From CG10-46-32 sp964606465 (lineage in GTDB: Bacteria; Patescibacteriota; Patescibacteriia; UBA2169), in contig CAZSGI010000009.1 in the NCBI GenBank assembly GCA_964606465.1, positions 1-18,587 on the forward strand: DNA of 18,587 nucleotides, read 5' to 3'. Positions within the stretch are counted from its first letter, which is position 1. Each line of letters begins with the position of its first letter. Of the stretch, positions 8,451 to 15,553 are shown in pieces. The translations under genes were made by a program, and so were the position numbers. Below the pieces are notes generated by a model. That model made no database searches and was not told where the DNA came from. It saw only the letters and a list, made by a program, of their open reading frames with translations.

Positions 8451-10511
8451 TTACCTGGAAGATGGGGACCCGCGATGAGCGCGGCGGTCGTGAGGCTCAC
8501 GAGGGCGCTCGAGCCGGCCATCTGACCGACCGGGAGGCGGGGCGCTCGCTTTGGTTTGGTCTTCCGAAGCGCTCGGGCCGATTGCGGTACGGCCCACCGG
8601 ACCCAAGAGTCCGGCAGCAGCAGCATCCGCCAGGAAACCGTCCCGAACTCCCCGGTCCGAAGCGCTTGCCGCGCGCAGGGCAATGGCAGCCTGCGTGCGC
8701 GTCTCCTCATGGTTGAGGAGCGCGGCGGCTGCGTCCAGCCGGCTGCGGATACCCGCATCCTCGCTCGCGGCGATGACCACGCGCGCCTGGACATCCACTT
8801 CAGCGGTACGCCGCTCTACCTCTGCTTGCACGCGCGACTCAAGTTCGTCGCGCAGTTCTTGGTCGCGGTCAGCCATGAGATGCCGCAGCTTTTCCAAAAG
8901 CCCCGGCACGAACCCCGCGCGCTCCACCTGAAACGCGATCAGGGTGAGCGCCTCGCGATCCGCGCTTGGGATGCGCTCCGCAAACTCATCCAGCCTCGGG
9001 CGCTGCTCAGCGGTGAGCAGCAGCACCCGCTCCAGGTCAAACCGGGCTTGGGCGAACCGCGCCTTGAGCATCTTGACGCGATCCTGGCTCGCGATGTTCG
9101 CACCCAGTACTTCGGCCCAGAGCGTATCCAGCGCTTCCAGGCTCGCGGCGGACTCAAAGCGCTGCATGAACTCGGAAACGTCTCTCGCCTCGGCCTCGTC
9201 CTTGATGCGCTCCCGCTCCTCCTGGATCCGAGCCGCGAGCGCGACAGCATCCCCATCCGGCAGCTTGGCCTCGGTGACGGCCGCTTCTGCAGTGTCCAAA
9301 TCACTGACCGAGATCAAACGCTGGATCTCGGCAACCCAAAGGCTGATGCGCCGATCCTCCAGCATATTCAGGAGCTTGCGGCGATCATCATCCGTGATGC
9401 ACGCTTCCTCCGCGATCCGCTTCAGAACAGCCAGAACGGTCGGAAGCGCAGCCGCCCGAACCTCTTGCAGGAGATCGCCACATACCTGATGACGCTTCTG
9501 TTCTTTGAGTTCGGATACGCGCGCAGCCAAAAGCTCCTCCAGCTTGGCCTTGCGATCCTCCGGGATGGGGACCCCTTTCACCGAGACCCGCGTGGCGTCC
9601 GGATCCGTGGTCGCGCGGATGGCGAGAGCGAGGTGCTCTTCGGCTCGCTTCTCCCACAGCCCCACGAGCCGTGCCGCATTCTCCGCGTCCAACGAACCGA
9701 CCTTTCTGCCCTCAAGGATGCGCGAGCGGATCCCGAACCCCTCACCTGCACTGGACGCGATGGACGCGCTGAGCTCGTGCACCAGCGCTTCCTGGGCCTG
9801 CTCTTGCTTGCGAATGTCTTCCGGAGGACGAACCTCATACACGCGCACATCCTCGAACGAGAACACGTTGCCGGCTTGCTTGAGCTGCGCGAGCACGCCG
9901 TCCACGGCCTCCTGCAGCTCCCTCCAGAGCTTGGAATCCTGTGTCACGCCGGTGCGTCCCGGCAACCCGCTGACCTTGTGCTCGGCGTAGGTGTGCTGGC
10001 CGATGCTCTCGGCAAGCGGACTCGCGTGCATCTGTCGGGCCGCGCTCCAGTCGTGGGAGAGGACCGTGCCCAGTTCCTCGTGCGCGCGCGCAAGCATTGC
10101 AGGCATGCTGCCCACGCACGCCTGCCCGCGGATATCCACTTCCAGCGGGACTGGCTTGCCGCCCTTGCCGTCGGGCTTGGTCAAGACACCTTGGTACACC
10201 CACTCGAAAGAGTATCTCCCGGTATAGACCACGTAGGGCAGATCGTGGTCTATTGCCGGACATTCGCCCGGCAGGCAGACTGCCAGTCCTCTGCCCCGAG
10301 GCAGGGCTTTGACGAAAGCCCTGTTCGGCCAGTCGAACAGCCGTTGACGGACCCAAGCGAATTTCGCTGCCGGCGAACCTTTCGGTTCTGTGATGATGAC
10401 CGCAACCGCACCGGATGCGTCAGCGTTGCCCAGCTGAGCCAGGCCCACGGAAATGCCTATCCGGTCCAGGTGCTTGACGCTGGTCCCGGTTACTGCAATT
10501 TCGATGCTCAT
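8451..10511 (-). CDS. Coiled-coil protein with a possible SPFH/Band-7-like N-terminal domain
   Basis: This 686-residue protein has no signal peptide or membrane span. Residues 1-235 form a mixed alpha/beta region: VYQGVLTKPDGK (105-116) with PLEVDIRGQ (122-130), a helix with periodic hydrophobics (192-213), and VFSFEDVRVYEVRPPEDIRKQEQAQEA split across 216-242. The last part resembles the end of SPFH (stomatin/flotillin) domains, where a strand and a PP-x-E/D-I turn lead into a long helix. The next ~350 residues are highly charged helices rich in E, R, A and Q, likely coiled coil, and the C-terminus is Arg/Pro-rich and disordered. The SPFH call is a weak inference; otherwise the family is unknown. 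AGGAGG (10518-10523) lies 6 bases before the ATG. It has its own promoter and terminator. An antisense frame of similar length exists but lacks these signals. Confidence 0.85.
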   Translation of the reverse strand: MSIEIAVTGTSVKHLDRIGISVGLAQLGNADASGAVAVIITEPKGSPAAKFAWVRQRLFDWPNRAFVKALPRGRGLAVCLPGECPAIDHDLPYVVYTGRYSFEWVYQGVLTKPDGKGGKPVPLEVDIRGQACVGSMPAMLARAHEELGTVLSHDWSAARQMHASPLAESIGQHTYAEHKVSGLPGRTGVTQDSKLWRELQEAVDGVLAQLKQAGNVFSFEDVRVYEVRPPEDIRKQEQAQEALVHELSASIASSAGEGFGIRSRILEGRKVGSLDAENAARLVGLWEKRAEEHLALAIRATTDPDATRVSVKGVPIPEDRKAKLEELLAARVSELKEQKRHQVCGDLLQEVRAAALPTVLAVLKRIAEEACITDDDRRKLLNMLEDRRISLWVAEIQRLISVSDLDTAEAAVTEAKLPDGDAVALAARIQEERERIKDEAEARDVSEFMQRFESAASLEALDTLWAEVLGANIASQDRVKMLKARFAQARFDLERVLLLTAEQRPRLDEFAERIPSADREALTLIAFQVERAGFVPGLLEKLRHLMADRDQELRDELESRVQAEVERRTAEVDVQARVVIAASEDAGIRSRLDAAAALLNHEETRTQAAIALRAASASDRGVRDGFLADAAAAGLLGPVGRTAIGPSASEDQTKASAPPPGRSDGRLERPREPHDRRAHRGSPSSR

Positions 10512-10631
10512 CGCATGCCTCCTGCGAATGTGTGTGTGATAGCTATTGAGTCAGAGTACCCAAAAAGCTCCTTTCCAGAGCGCGTTGTACACAACATTGG
10601 TTTTCAAAGAAACGATAAGAAATCATAGTCA

Positions 10632-10659
10632 GTTATACATAATTGTTAAAATTTGTCAA
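10632..10659 (-). promoter_or_regulatory. Promoter for the leftward coiled-coil/SPFH-like gene
   Basis: On the minus strand TTGACA (10654-10659) is spaced 16 bases from TATAAC (10632-10637). The start would be near 10625, giving a leader of about 113 bases that holds a small inverted repeat (GTTGT-AC-ACAAC at 10584-10595). The sequence resembles the promoter at 8356-8384 well beyond the two hexamers. Confidence 0.75.
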
Positions 10660-10673
10660 GGGGGGTTCAAACA

Positions 10674-10702
10674 TTGACAAAAAAATTAAATTGTGATATT
10701 AA
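10674..10702 (+). promoter_or_regulatory. Promoter for the rightward four-gene operon
   Basis: TTGACA (10674-10679) is followed after 17 bases by TATTAA (10697-10702). Transcription would start near 10709, about 100 bases before the first start codon. Its -35 box lies only 14 bases from the oppositely directed -35 box at 10654-10659, so the two promoters are back to back. A second TTGACA at 10724-10729 has no good -10 partner. Confidence 0.7.
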
Positions 10703-10797
10703 ACCATTAGATCAAATAGGTCTTTGACAACCGAAGGCTACACAAACAAAAATCAAATATCCCCCTTCACCCAACCCGTACTCACGGAAAGAACCAG

Positions 10798-10809
10798 AGG
10801 AGGTGATCC
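10798..10809 (+). promoter_or_regulatory. Extended Shine-Dalgarno sequence
   Basis: AGGAGGTGATCC matches the complement of the conserved 3' end of bacterial 16S rRNA over 12 consecutive bases, and the GGAGG core lies 7 bases before the ATG at 10811. This fixes the start of the gene against an in-frame upstream start at 10724 and predicts very efficient initiation. Confidence 0.9.
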
Positions 10810-10810
10810 C

Positions 10811-11743
10811 ATGAACAGATCCGCATCCCAGGCCGTGCCAAGGGCTGTTTCAGAAGCCTTGGCCCGGGCCGAACAGGACGCGACGCGTTCCGCGGAACGC
10901 GTCGCGAGCGCAAAGAGCCTAAAAGAAGCAGAGGCAGCGCTCGCGCACATTTCAAGCCTGCGCGAAGCAGGCTCGCTCGCGGACGACCGCGTCTTGGAAC
11001 GGCTCAAGACGAGCGCCGAGGGTCGCGTTCTGGAGTTCCGCGTCCAAAACGCGCTCGCAAAGGCGTCCGCTCCGGGCGATGCGCAGCCGCTCCTGGACCT
11101 CATTGAAGCAGCCTCGCCCGGCGAGCCGAGCACCCAGGAAGCGGCACTGCAGAAACGCGCGCTCATCCGGCGGGTGATTCTGCGGTGCGGAGAGCTGGAA
11201 ATCAGAGAAGCGGTCACCACCACGCTCGTTTCCCGCTTCAACGCGCGTCTGGAGCAGTGGTACGTCCCAACGCTCTCTCCGCACGATCCCGCAACGTCCG
11301 GTGAAACCGACGCGACGGTGGCACGCCTCGCCTCGCTCGCCCTGGCACGCCGTGCCAGCATCAAACGGGCGCGGCTCGGGTGCGTGGCGCTGGCCCTCGC
11401 CCTCTTGGCCCTCGGCCCGCTCTTAACGGCGCGGACCGTACTGCCGGTGGAGCGGACCGACAAGCTGCACGTCTTGAACATGTTGGACATACCCTTGCTC
11501 TCGTACTCAAAGCAGGTTGTGTACTCAACCCGCGACATCCGCGGGGCCGTGTGGTACACCGCCACGCGCCACCCGTTTCTCTGGGCCGCGGTTCCTTTGT
11601 TCATCGCGGCCCTCCTGCGCGCCAACCGCGTGCCCCAAAGCGGAATCGCGTGGGAGCGCGTGCTGTACAAGAACTGGTCCGCCAAGCTCCTCGCGATCAC
11701 TGCGTGGGCCTGGCTCTTCACCGTGACACTCACCCACCCATAG
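10811..11743 (+). CDS. Three-span membrane protein with a helical cytoplasmic N-terminal domain
   Basis: I do not recognise the family of this 310-residue protein. Residues 1-185 are charged, Ala-rich helices, probably a helical bundle. Three hydrophobic segments follow (about 189-206, 255-269 and 292-307). By the positive-inside rule the N-terminal domain is cytoplasmic, because RRASIKRAR (180-188) flanks the first span, and an extracytoplasmic loop of about 45 residues (207-254) is rich in aromatic and charged residues. The 12-base Shine-Dalgarno sets the start. It is the first of four closely spaced rightward genes, and the next start lies 9 bases past its TAG. A role as membrane anchor or scaffold for the module is inferred from position and topology. 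Confidence 0.85.
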   Translation: MNRSASQAVPRAVSEALARAEQDATRSAERVASAKSLKEAEAALAHISSLREAGSLADDRVLERLKTSAEGRVLEFRVQNALAKASAPGDAQPLLDLIEAASPGEPSTQEAALQKRALIRRVILRCGELEIREAVTTTLVSRFNARLEQWYVPTLSPHDPATSGETDATVARLASLALARRASIKRARLGCVALALALLALGPLLTARTVLPVERTDKLHVLNMLDIPLLSYSKQVVYSTRDIRGAVWYTATRHPFLWAAVPLFIAALLRANRVPQSGIAWERVLYKNWSAKLLAITAWAWLFTVTLTHP

Positions 11744-11752
11744 GAGCTACCC

Positions 11753-12436
11753 ATGAACCAGCAACAACAGCAAGGCCAAGGACAGGGCCAGGGCCGCCGC
11801 GGGAGACAACGCGGCCGCGGGAGACAACGCGGAGGTGGAGGCGGTGGAGGAGGTTTGCAGCTCCCTTCACAAATCCTGAACCATGAGGCCTTCAAGAAGT
11901 CCTTCACCGCTGATGATTGGGAAGATTTCCGAAAAGCGGTCGTCAGCGCGTGCCAAATCCAAGTTGATCGGCTTGAGCAAACCGCACGAGACGATGCCGC
12001 GGTTACAGAGCTCGCCCGCCGCGGGACAGAGCAGGACCTCAACGAGAAGCGATTCAAGTTTGAACAGGATCGGGCGAAAGCCGCCAAGGAAGCGGCTGAT
12101 GACGCAGAAAAAAAGCGGGGAGAAAAAGCCGCCAGAGCAAAAAAAGCCGCTGCAAACTTCGCCCAAGCCATGGCCGCATTCACCACGGGCATCACCCTGG
12201 GTACCTTTGCTCGCGAGTACCGCGAACGGGTGACCACCCGGTTTCTCGCGAGGCTCACGGAAGAAGAGCGTGAACACTTCCGATCCGTGGTTGCCAGCAG
12301 CGGACAAGAAACAGAAACCCCGGAGCAAATCCAGGGGCGAATCAGGGAAACACTCATGATGCTCGCGCAGATCAAGGACGACAATACACGTCTGCAAACT
12401 GCGCGCGACATCGGCCTACTTCCCCAACACCACTAG
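11753..12436 (+). CDS. Helical protein with a Q/G/R-rich low-complexity N-terminus
   Basis: This 227-residue protein has no recognised family. Residues 2-34 are low complexity: a Gln run, QG repeats, two RGRQRG units and eight Gly. Such RGG-like tails often bind nucleic acid or drive condensation. The rest is strongly helical and charged, with a probable coiled coil at 85-135 (rich in K, A and E) and a helix containing TGITLGTF (145-152). No membrane span or signal peptide is clear. AGGAG (11742-11746) lies 6 bases before the ATG. The C-terminal third looks distantly similar to the next gene product (TGVSLATF at 60-67 there), suggesting an old duplication. Function is unknown; it is probably a cytoplasmic or membrane-associated partner in the module. 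Confidence 0.85.
   Translation: MNQQQQQGQGQGQGRRGRQRGRGRQRGGGGGGGGLQLPSQILNHEAFKKSFTADDWEDFRKAVVSACQIQVDRLEQTARDDAAVTELARRGTEQDLNEKRFKFEQDRAKAAKEAADDAEKKRGEKAARAKKAAANFAQAMAAFTTGITLGTFAREYRERVTTRFLARLTEEEREHFRSVVASSGQETETPEQIQGRIRETLMMLAQIKDDNTRLQTARDIGLLPQHH
11797..11832 (+). repeat. Perfect 18-bp tandem duplication inside the Q/G/R-rich gene
   Basis: CCGCGGGAGACAACGCGG occurs twice head to tail (11797-11814 and 11815-11832). The unit is six codons, so the frame is kept, and each copy adds an RGRQRG-type block to the low-complexity tail. A perfect repeat suggests recent expansion or potential for copy-number change. Confidence 0.95.
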
Positions 12437-12449
12437 AAGGAACAAAAAG

Positions 12450-13121
12450 ATGGCACGAGAACGAGGCATTGTGGAGCGGGCGATCACCGGCGTCGCCGGA
12501 GACGTCGGCAGAGAGCTCGTCGCCGAGGTCGGCGCTGACCTCATCAGAGGCGGCCAAGACCGCAGAACAAGTGCGGCTGAACCCCGCATCAGTTGGTGGA
12601 AGTCGTTCCTCGTCGGTTTCCTGCCGACGGGCGTGAGTCTGGCAACATTCAGCGCGGTCAAAGGCAGAGCTTTGGAGAATGCCGGAAAAGGACTCGCGCC
12701 CGAAGACCTCATGGATAAGGTCAGTGCATTTGATCGTTTCATGGAGGATGCCCGCGCACGCGAGCCGTGGAGAGTGAGCCTGTTCAAGGAACTCATCGCG
12801 GCAACCCCTGACCGTTCCGATCAGGAACGGATATTCCTGAGTGTCTTTAACGCGGAACCCAATGAGTGGGAAGACCGGCTCAAGAGCATTGCCCCAGAAA
12901 AGCCAACTATGACCAGATTCGGCGAGTGGCTGAAGAGCAAGGTGCCGAACTGGGCCGAGGTGCAACACAAGCTCGGGCAGGGCTGGGAATTTACCAAACG
13001 ATCCGGCGAGAGCGCAGACGCGTACGTGGGGCGCGAAATCGCGCCAAGCGTCACAAACGCCCTGGATCGCTTTGATGAGGTCGTGGACGACTGGGCCCGG
13101 CGCCATCAGAACGGGCTCTAA
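12450..13121 (+). CDS. Small helical protein with one hydrophobic segment
   Basis: This 223-residue protein matches no family I recognise. It opens with an amphipathic, Gly/Ala-containing helix (residues 5-33), then has a hydrophobic stretch WWKSFLVGFLPTGVSLATF (49-67) that could be a single span or a re-entrant/amphipathic segment, followed by charged helices to the end (DRFDEVVDDWARRHQNGL). AAGGAA at 12437-12442 lies 7 bases before the ATG, and the gene starts 13 bases after the preceding stop. The block from TGVSLATF onward can be laid on residues 145-224 of the upstream product with only one or two gaps and conserved hydrophobic positions. Coding status is supported by operon position and ribosome site; function is unknown. 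Confidence 0.82.
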   Translation: MARERGIVERAITGVAGDVGRELVAEVGADLIRGGQDRRTSAAEPRISWWKSFLVGFLPTGVSLATFSAVKGRALENAGKGLAPEDLMDKVSAFDRFMEDARAREPWRVSLFKELIAATPDRSDQERIFLSVFNAEPNEWEDRLKSIAPEKPTMTRFGEWLKSKVPNWAEVQHKLGQGWEFTKRSGESADAYVGREIAPSVTNALDRFDEVVDDWARRHQNGL

Positions 13122-13148
13122 CACCAAACGAATCAGGAGAAAACCATA

Positions 13149-15389
13149 GTGGAAACGCTAGATCTGTCCAAGCGAGTGGGACAATCCGTTGTCAAGGACT
13201 GGGGAAAATTCCTGGGCGTCACCTGGGCCACGCTCAAGGGCCGCAAAAAGAAGTTCACGAGATCCATCTACTTGATGGCCGCCGGTATCCTGGCGTTCGG
13301 CATTGCCGCGTACTGCATGCACGATCAGCTATGGTACCTCGGTTGCGCCCTGGTCACGGGTGCGGCATTCCTGTACCAGATGTACTGCATCACCATAGCC
13401 GTGGGCATGGTGTATGCAAACTACGTGTTTGAGAACATAGCGGCAGGAGTGCTCAAGAAGAGCCTCGAGGGCATCCAAGTCCCGCTAGAAAAGACAAATA
13501 AGGTCATTGATGATATCCGCGCGCGGTTCACGGAAATCATCAAACAGCCAAAGGATGAGCTCGGGGATGCGATTCTCTCGGCCCTGAACGAATCACTGCG
13601 GCTTTTGCAGGTTCCCGGCACTATCCTTCAGGTCTCCGCGCAAGGAGCGCAGGAACTGGTTGGGGCAATACACAAAGGCATCGCGGAAATCCCTGAAAAG
13701 ACCGAGCAACGCCTCAAAGAGCGCGCAACTCCCCTGCTCCGCGCCTACTTGAACTTGGAGTTTCTCTCCATCGCGTTCTGGGCTCTGCTCGCGTTCAGCC
13801 CGCCCGGGCCGTTGACTCCCGTATTCGTCCTGTGCACGGGGCTCGCGGCTACGGCATTCGCGTACCCCAACCGGACGCGCGGCGGCTGGGCATGGCTCGC
13901 ATACGCGCTCAGCGTGTGCGTGGCACTCTTCGGAGCCTGGGGAGTTGCCATGCCGGACCACTGGCAGGTATTTACATCCAAGATAGAGGATAACAACCGC
14001 GTGGCCTACCCGGAAGTAGAGGTCATGGTTCCGGGCCCACGGTACCATAAGGACAACGAGCTGTGCACACCCGCCCGCCAATCGCGCCTGGAGCGGGGAG
14101 TCCGGCTCAGGCTCTCAATGAACAAGCCGTTCCGAGACAAGGTGGGCAACGTATTCGTAGAGGTCCTCGGGGTGGTTGATCCTGCCACCGGCATGGTTGA
14201 TCCCGCAACCGAGACATTCCAGTTCCCAAAGGGATCTGTTTCAGAACCCATTCCCGAAGAAGCGCGGGGCGCGAAGTTTACGCGCCAGCCCGGGCTCAAA
14301 CTGGATCCCTACGCCATCTGGGACCTCACCGCCACAGAACCGGTCCAAGTGGTGGGTTTCAACCCCAACACCTGGCCGGCCGTGGTCAAGGCAAACACCA
14401 AAATCGCGCATCCGCTCGGCGACCACCGGATCACGCCTATCGTGCACTATGGCATCACCCAGCAGTGGGACGGGAAGACGCACTGGGGCAGTGATTTCCC
14501 GTGTTCCCCTGGCAGCCCGGTGTATGCGGGAGCCACGGGAACAGTCATCGCCGTATACCCGGCAACGCCGGGCACCGTCAGCGGCGTGGTCATCCGGCAA
14601 AACCTGCGGGAAGGCACCTTCTACACCAGGTACATGGAGGTTGGCGAAACCCTGGTAACCCTCGGCGACGTGGTCGGAAAGGACCAGCTCATCGCGCGCA
14701 CCGACGGCAGGCCCGGCAAACCCGGCAGCGACCCCAGCGCGAACGAGGCGCACCTCCACTTGGAAGTGTGGGCCTTTACCCAAGAGTACCACGCCTATGT
14801 TCCGGTTGACCCCACGACCTGGATTTCGGACGTCAACTACCAAGAGATCCAGGCAGGCCCAAAACAGGTCGTGGCCTACCCATTGTATCCCTTGCCCGGA
14901 ACCACGGACGAGTACGAAGTTCCGGTCAACCGGCCGGCGAGCTTCATCGCCACCAAAGTCTTGACCAACGACCAGGTGAGCATCCAGGTCCTGGACACGC
15001 AGAACGCAAGCTACGTTATCAACGCCACCAAGCGGGACCAGGCGTTCTACCGCGCGCCAATCACGGTGAAGGGCAAGCCCTACCCGCACGACAACCGGGA
15101 CGAAAGCATCCGAACCCTGTTTCGGTTCTACGCCGATCCAAAGCTCGCAGCCTTCGGCCAACTCATCGCCGGGGTGAACGGCTTTGCGGACGCGCAAGGC
15201 ATGGACTACGGCCCGCGGGAGTTCTGGGTCAAGGAAGACGGATGGCTGTACTTCGGGATCAATGAGCCAACCGGCTTCCTCGCGACCGGAGAGCTGACCA
15301 CGGACCAATCCGCGGATAACTACACCCCGCGCGGCAGGAACGCAATCCGCGTCCAGGTCACCATACGGCGCAACGGCGCCATCATCTGA
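13149..15389 (+). CDS. Five-span membrane protein with extracellular M23 (LytM) peptidase and LecA-like domain
   Basis: This 746-residue protein starts at GTG, with AGGAG at 13135-13139. The N-terminal half is a membrane module with spans near 41-56, 62-90, 201-216, 222-239 and 247-266 and a cytoplasmic helical region between the second and third (91-200). Five spans put residues 268-746 outside. Residues about 425-545 form an M23/LytM zinc endopeptidase domain with the ligand pattern H445-x3-D449 (THWGSDF) and H537 in HLHLE (535-539), all intact, so cleavage of peptidoglycan peptide bridges is expected. Residues about 590-740 resemble the LecA (PA-I galactophilic lectin) fold: FGQLIAGVNG, then GWLYFGINEP and NAIRVQVTI. 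Such domains bind sugars or serve as structural modules. It ends the rightward operon and is followed by a terminator. It could remodel the cell's own wall or act on another cell. Confidence 0.9.
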   Translation: METLDLSKRVGQSVVKDWGKFLGVTWATLKGRKKKFTRSIYLMAAGILAFGIAAYCMHDQLWYLGCALVTGAAFLYQMYCITIAVGMVYANYVFENIAAGVLKKSLEGIQVPLEKTNKVIDDIRARFTEIIKQPKDELGDAILSALNESLRLLQVPGTILQVSAQGAQELVGAIHKGIAEIPEKTEQRLKERATPLLRAYLNLEFLSIAFWALLAFSPPGPLTPVFVLCTGLAATAFAYPNRTRGGWAWLAYALSVCVALFGAWGVAMPDHWQVFTSKIEDNNRVAYPEVEVMVPGPRYHKDNELCTPARQSRLERGVRLRLSMNKPFRDKVGNVFVEVLGVVDPATGMVDPATETFQFPKGSVSEPIPEEARGAKFTRQPGLKLDPYAIWDLTATEPVQVVGFNPNTWPAVVKANTKIAHPLGDHRITPIVHYGITQQWDGKTHWGSDFPCSPGSPVYAGATGTVIAVYPATPGTVSGVVIRQNLREGTFYTRYMEVGETLVTLGDVVGKDQLIARTDGRPGKPGSDPSANEAHLHLEVWAFTQEYHAYVPVDPTTWISDVNYQEIQAGPKQVVAYPLYPLPGTTDEYEVPVNRPASFIATKVLTNDQVSIQVLDTQNASYVINATKRDQAFYRAPITVKGKPYPHDNRDESIRTLFRFYADPKLAAFGQLIAGVNGFADAQGMDYGPREFWVKEDGWLYFGINEPTGFLATGELTTDQSADNYTPRGRNAIRVQVTIRRNGAII

Positions 15390-15487
15390 AATCACACATC
15401 AAAAGGAGGGGAAAAACACCAAAACAAACACACATGCCGCATTGTTTGTTCGCAGTATGTTCTTCGTTTCACTGCAGCAACGCAGTT

Positions 15488-15543
15488 GGTCCCCCGCCTT
15501 TTGATAGGTCCATTCAGATCTCTCAAGCGGGGGATCTTTTTTT
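15488..15543 (+). terminator. Intrinsic terminator of the rightward four-gene operon
   Basis: The stem pairs 15488-15497 with 15527-15536 (core CCCCCGC/GCGGGGG, one G-T wobble), with a long loop of about 29 bases and a T7 tract at 15537-15543. It marks the right limit of the seven-gene module. The 98 bases between the stop codon and the stem contain no gene I can support. Confidence 0.8.
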
Positions 15544-15553
15544 ACCCAAAAAA

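Noticed and set aside
8556..10628. Plus-strand open frame of about 690 codons opposite the coiled-coil gene
   Set aside because: It is an antisense shadow favoured by high GC. It has no ribosome site, runs into the divergent promoter region, and gives an unstructured His/Arg/Leu-rich protein, while the minus-strand gene has SD, promoter, terminator and coherent helices.
10753..12411. Minus-strand open frame of about 552 codons opposite the first two rightward genes
   Set aside because: Ser/Arg/Ala-rich antisense shadow with a poly-Pro stretch that mirrors the Gly run; the plus genes have excellent ribosome sites and tight spacing.
3150..15543. The module as a prophage, tailocin or mobile element
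   Set aside because: No capsid, tail, terminase, integrase, transposase or boundary repeats were recognised; an M23 domain alone is not enough.
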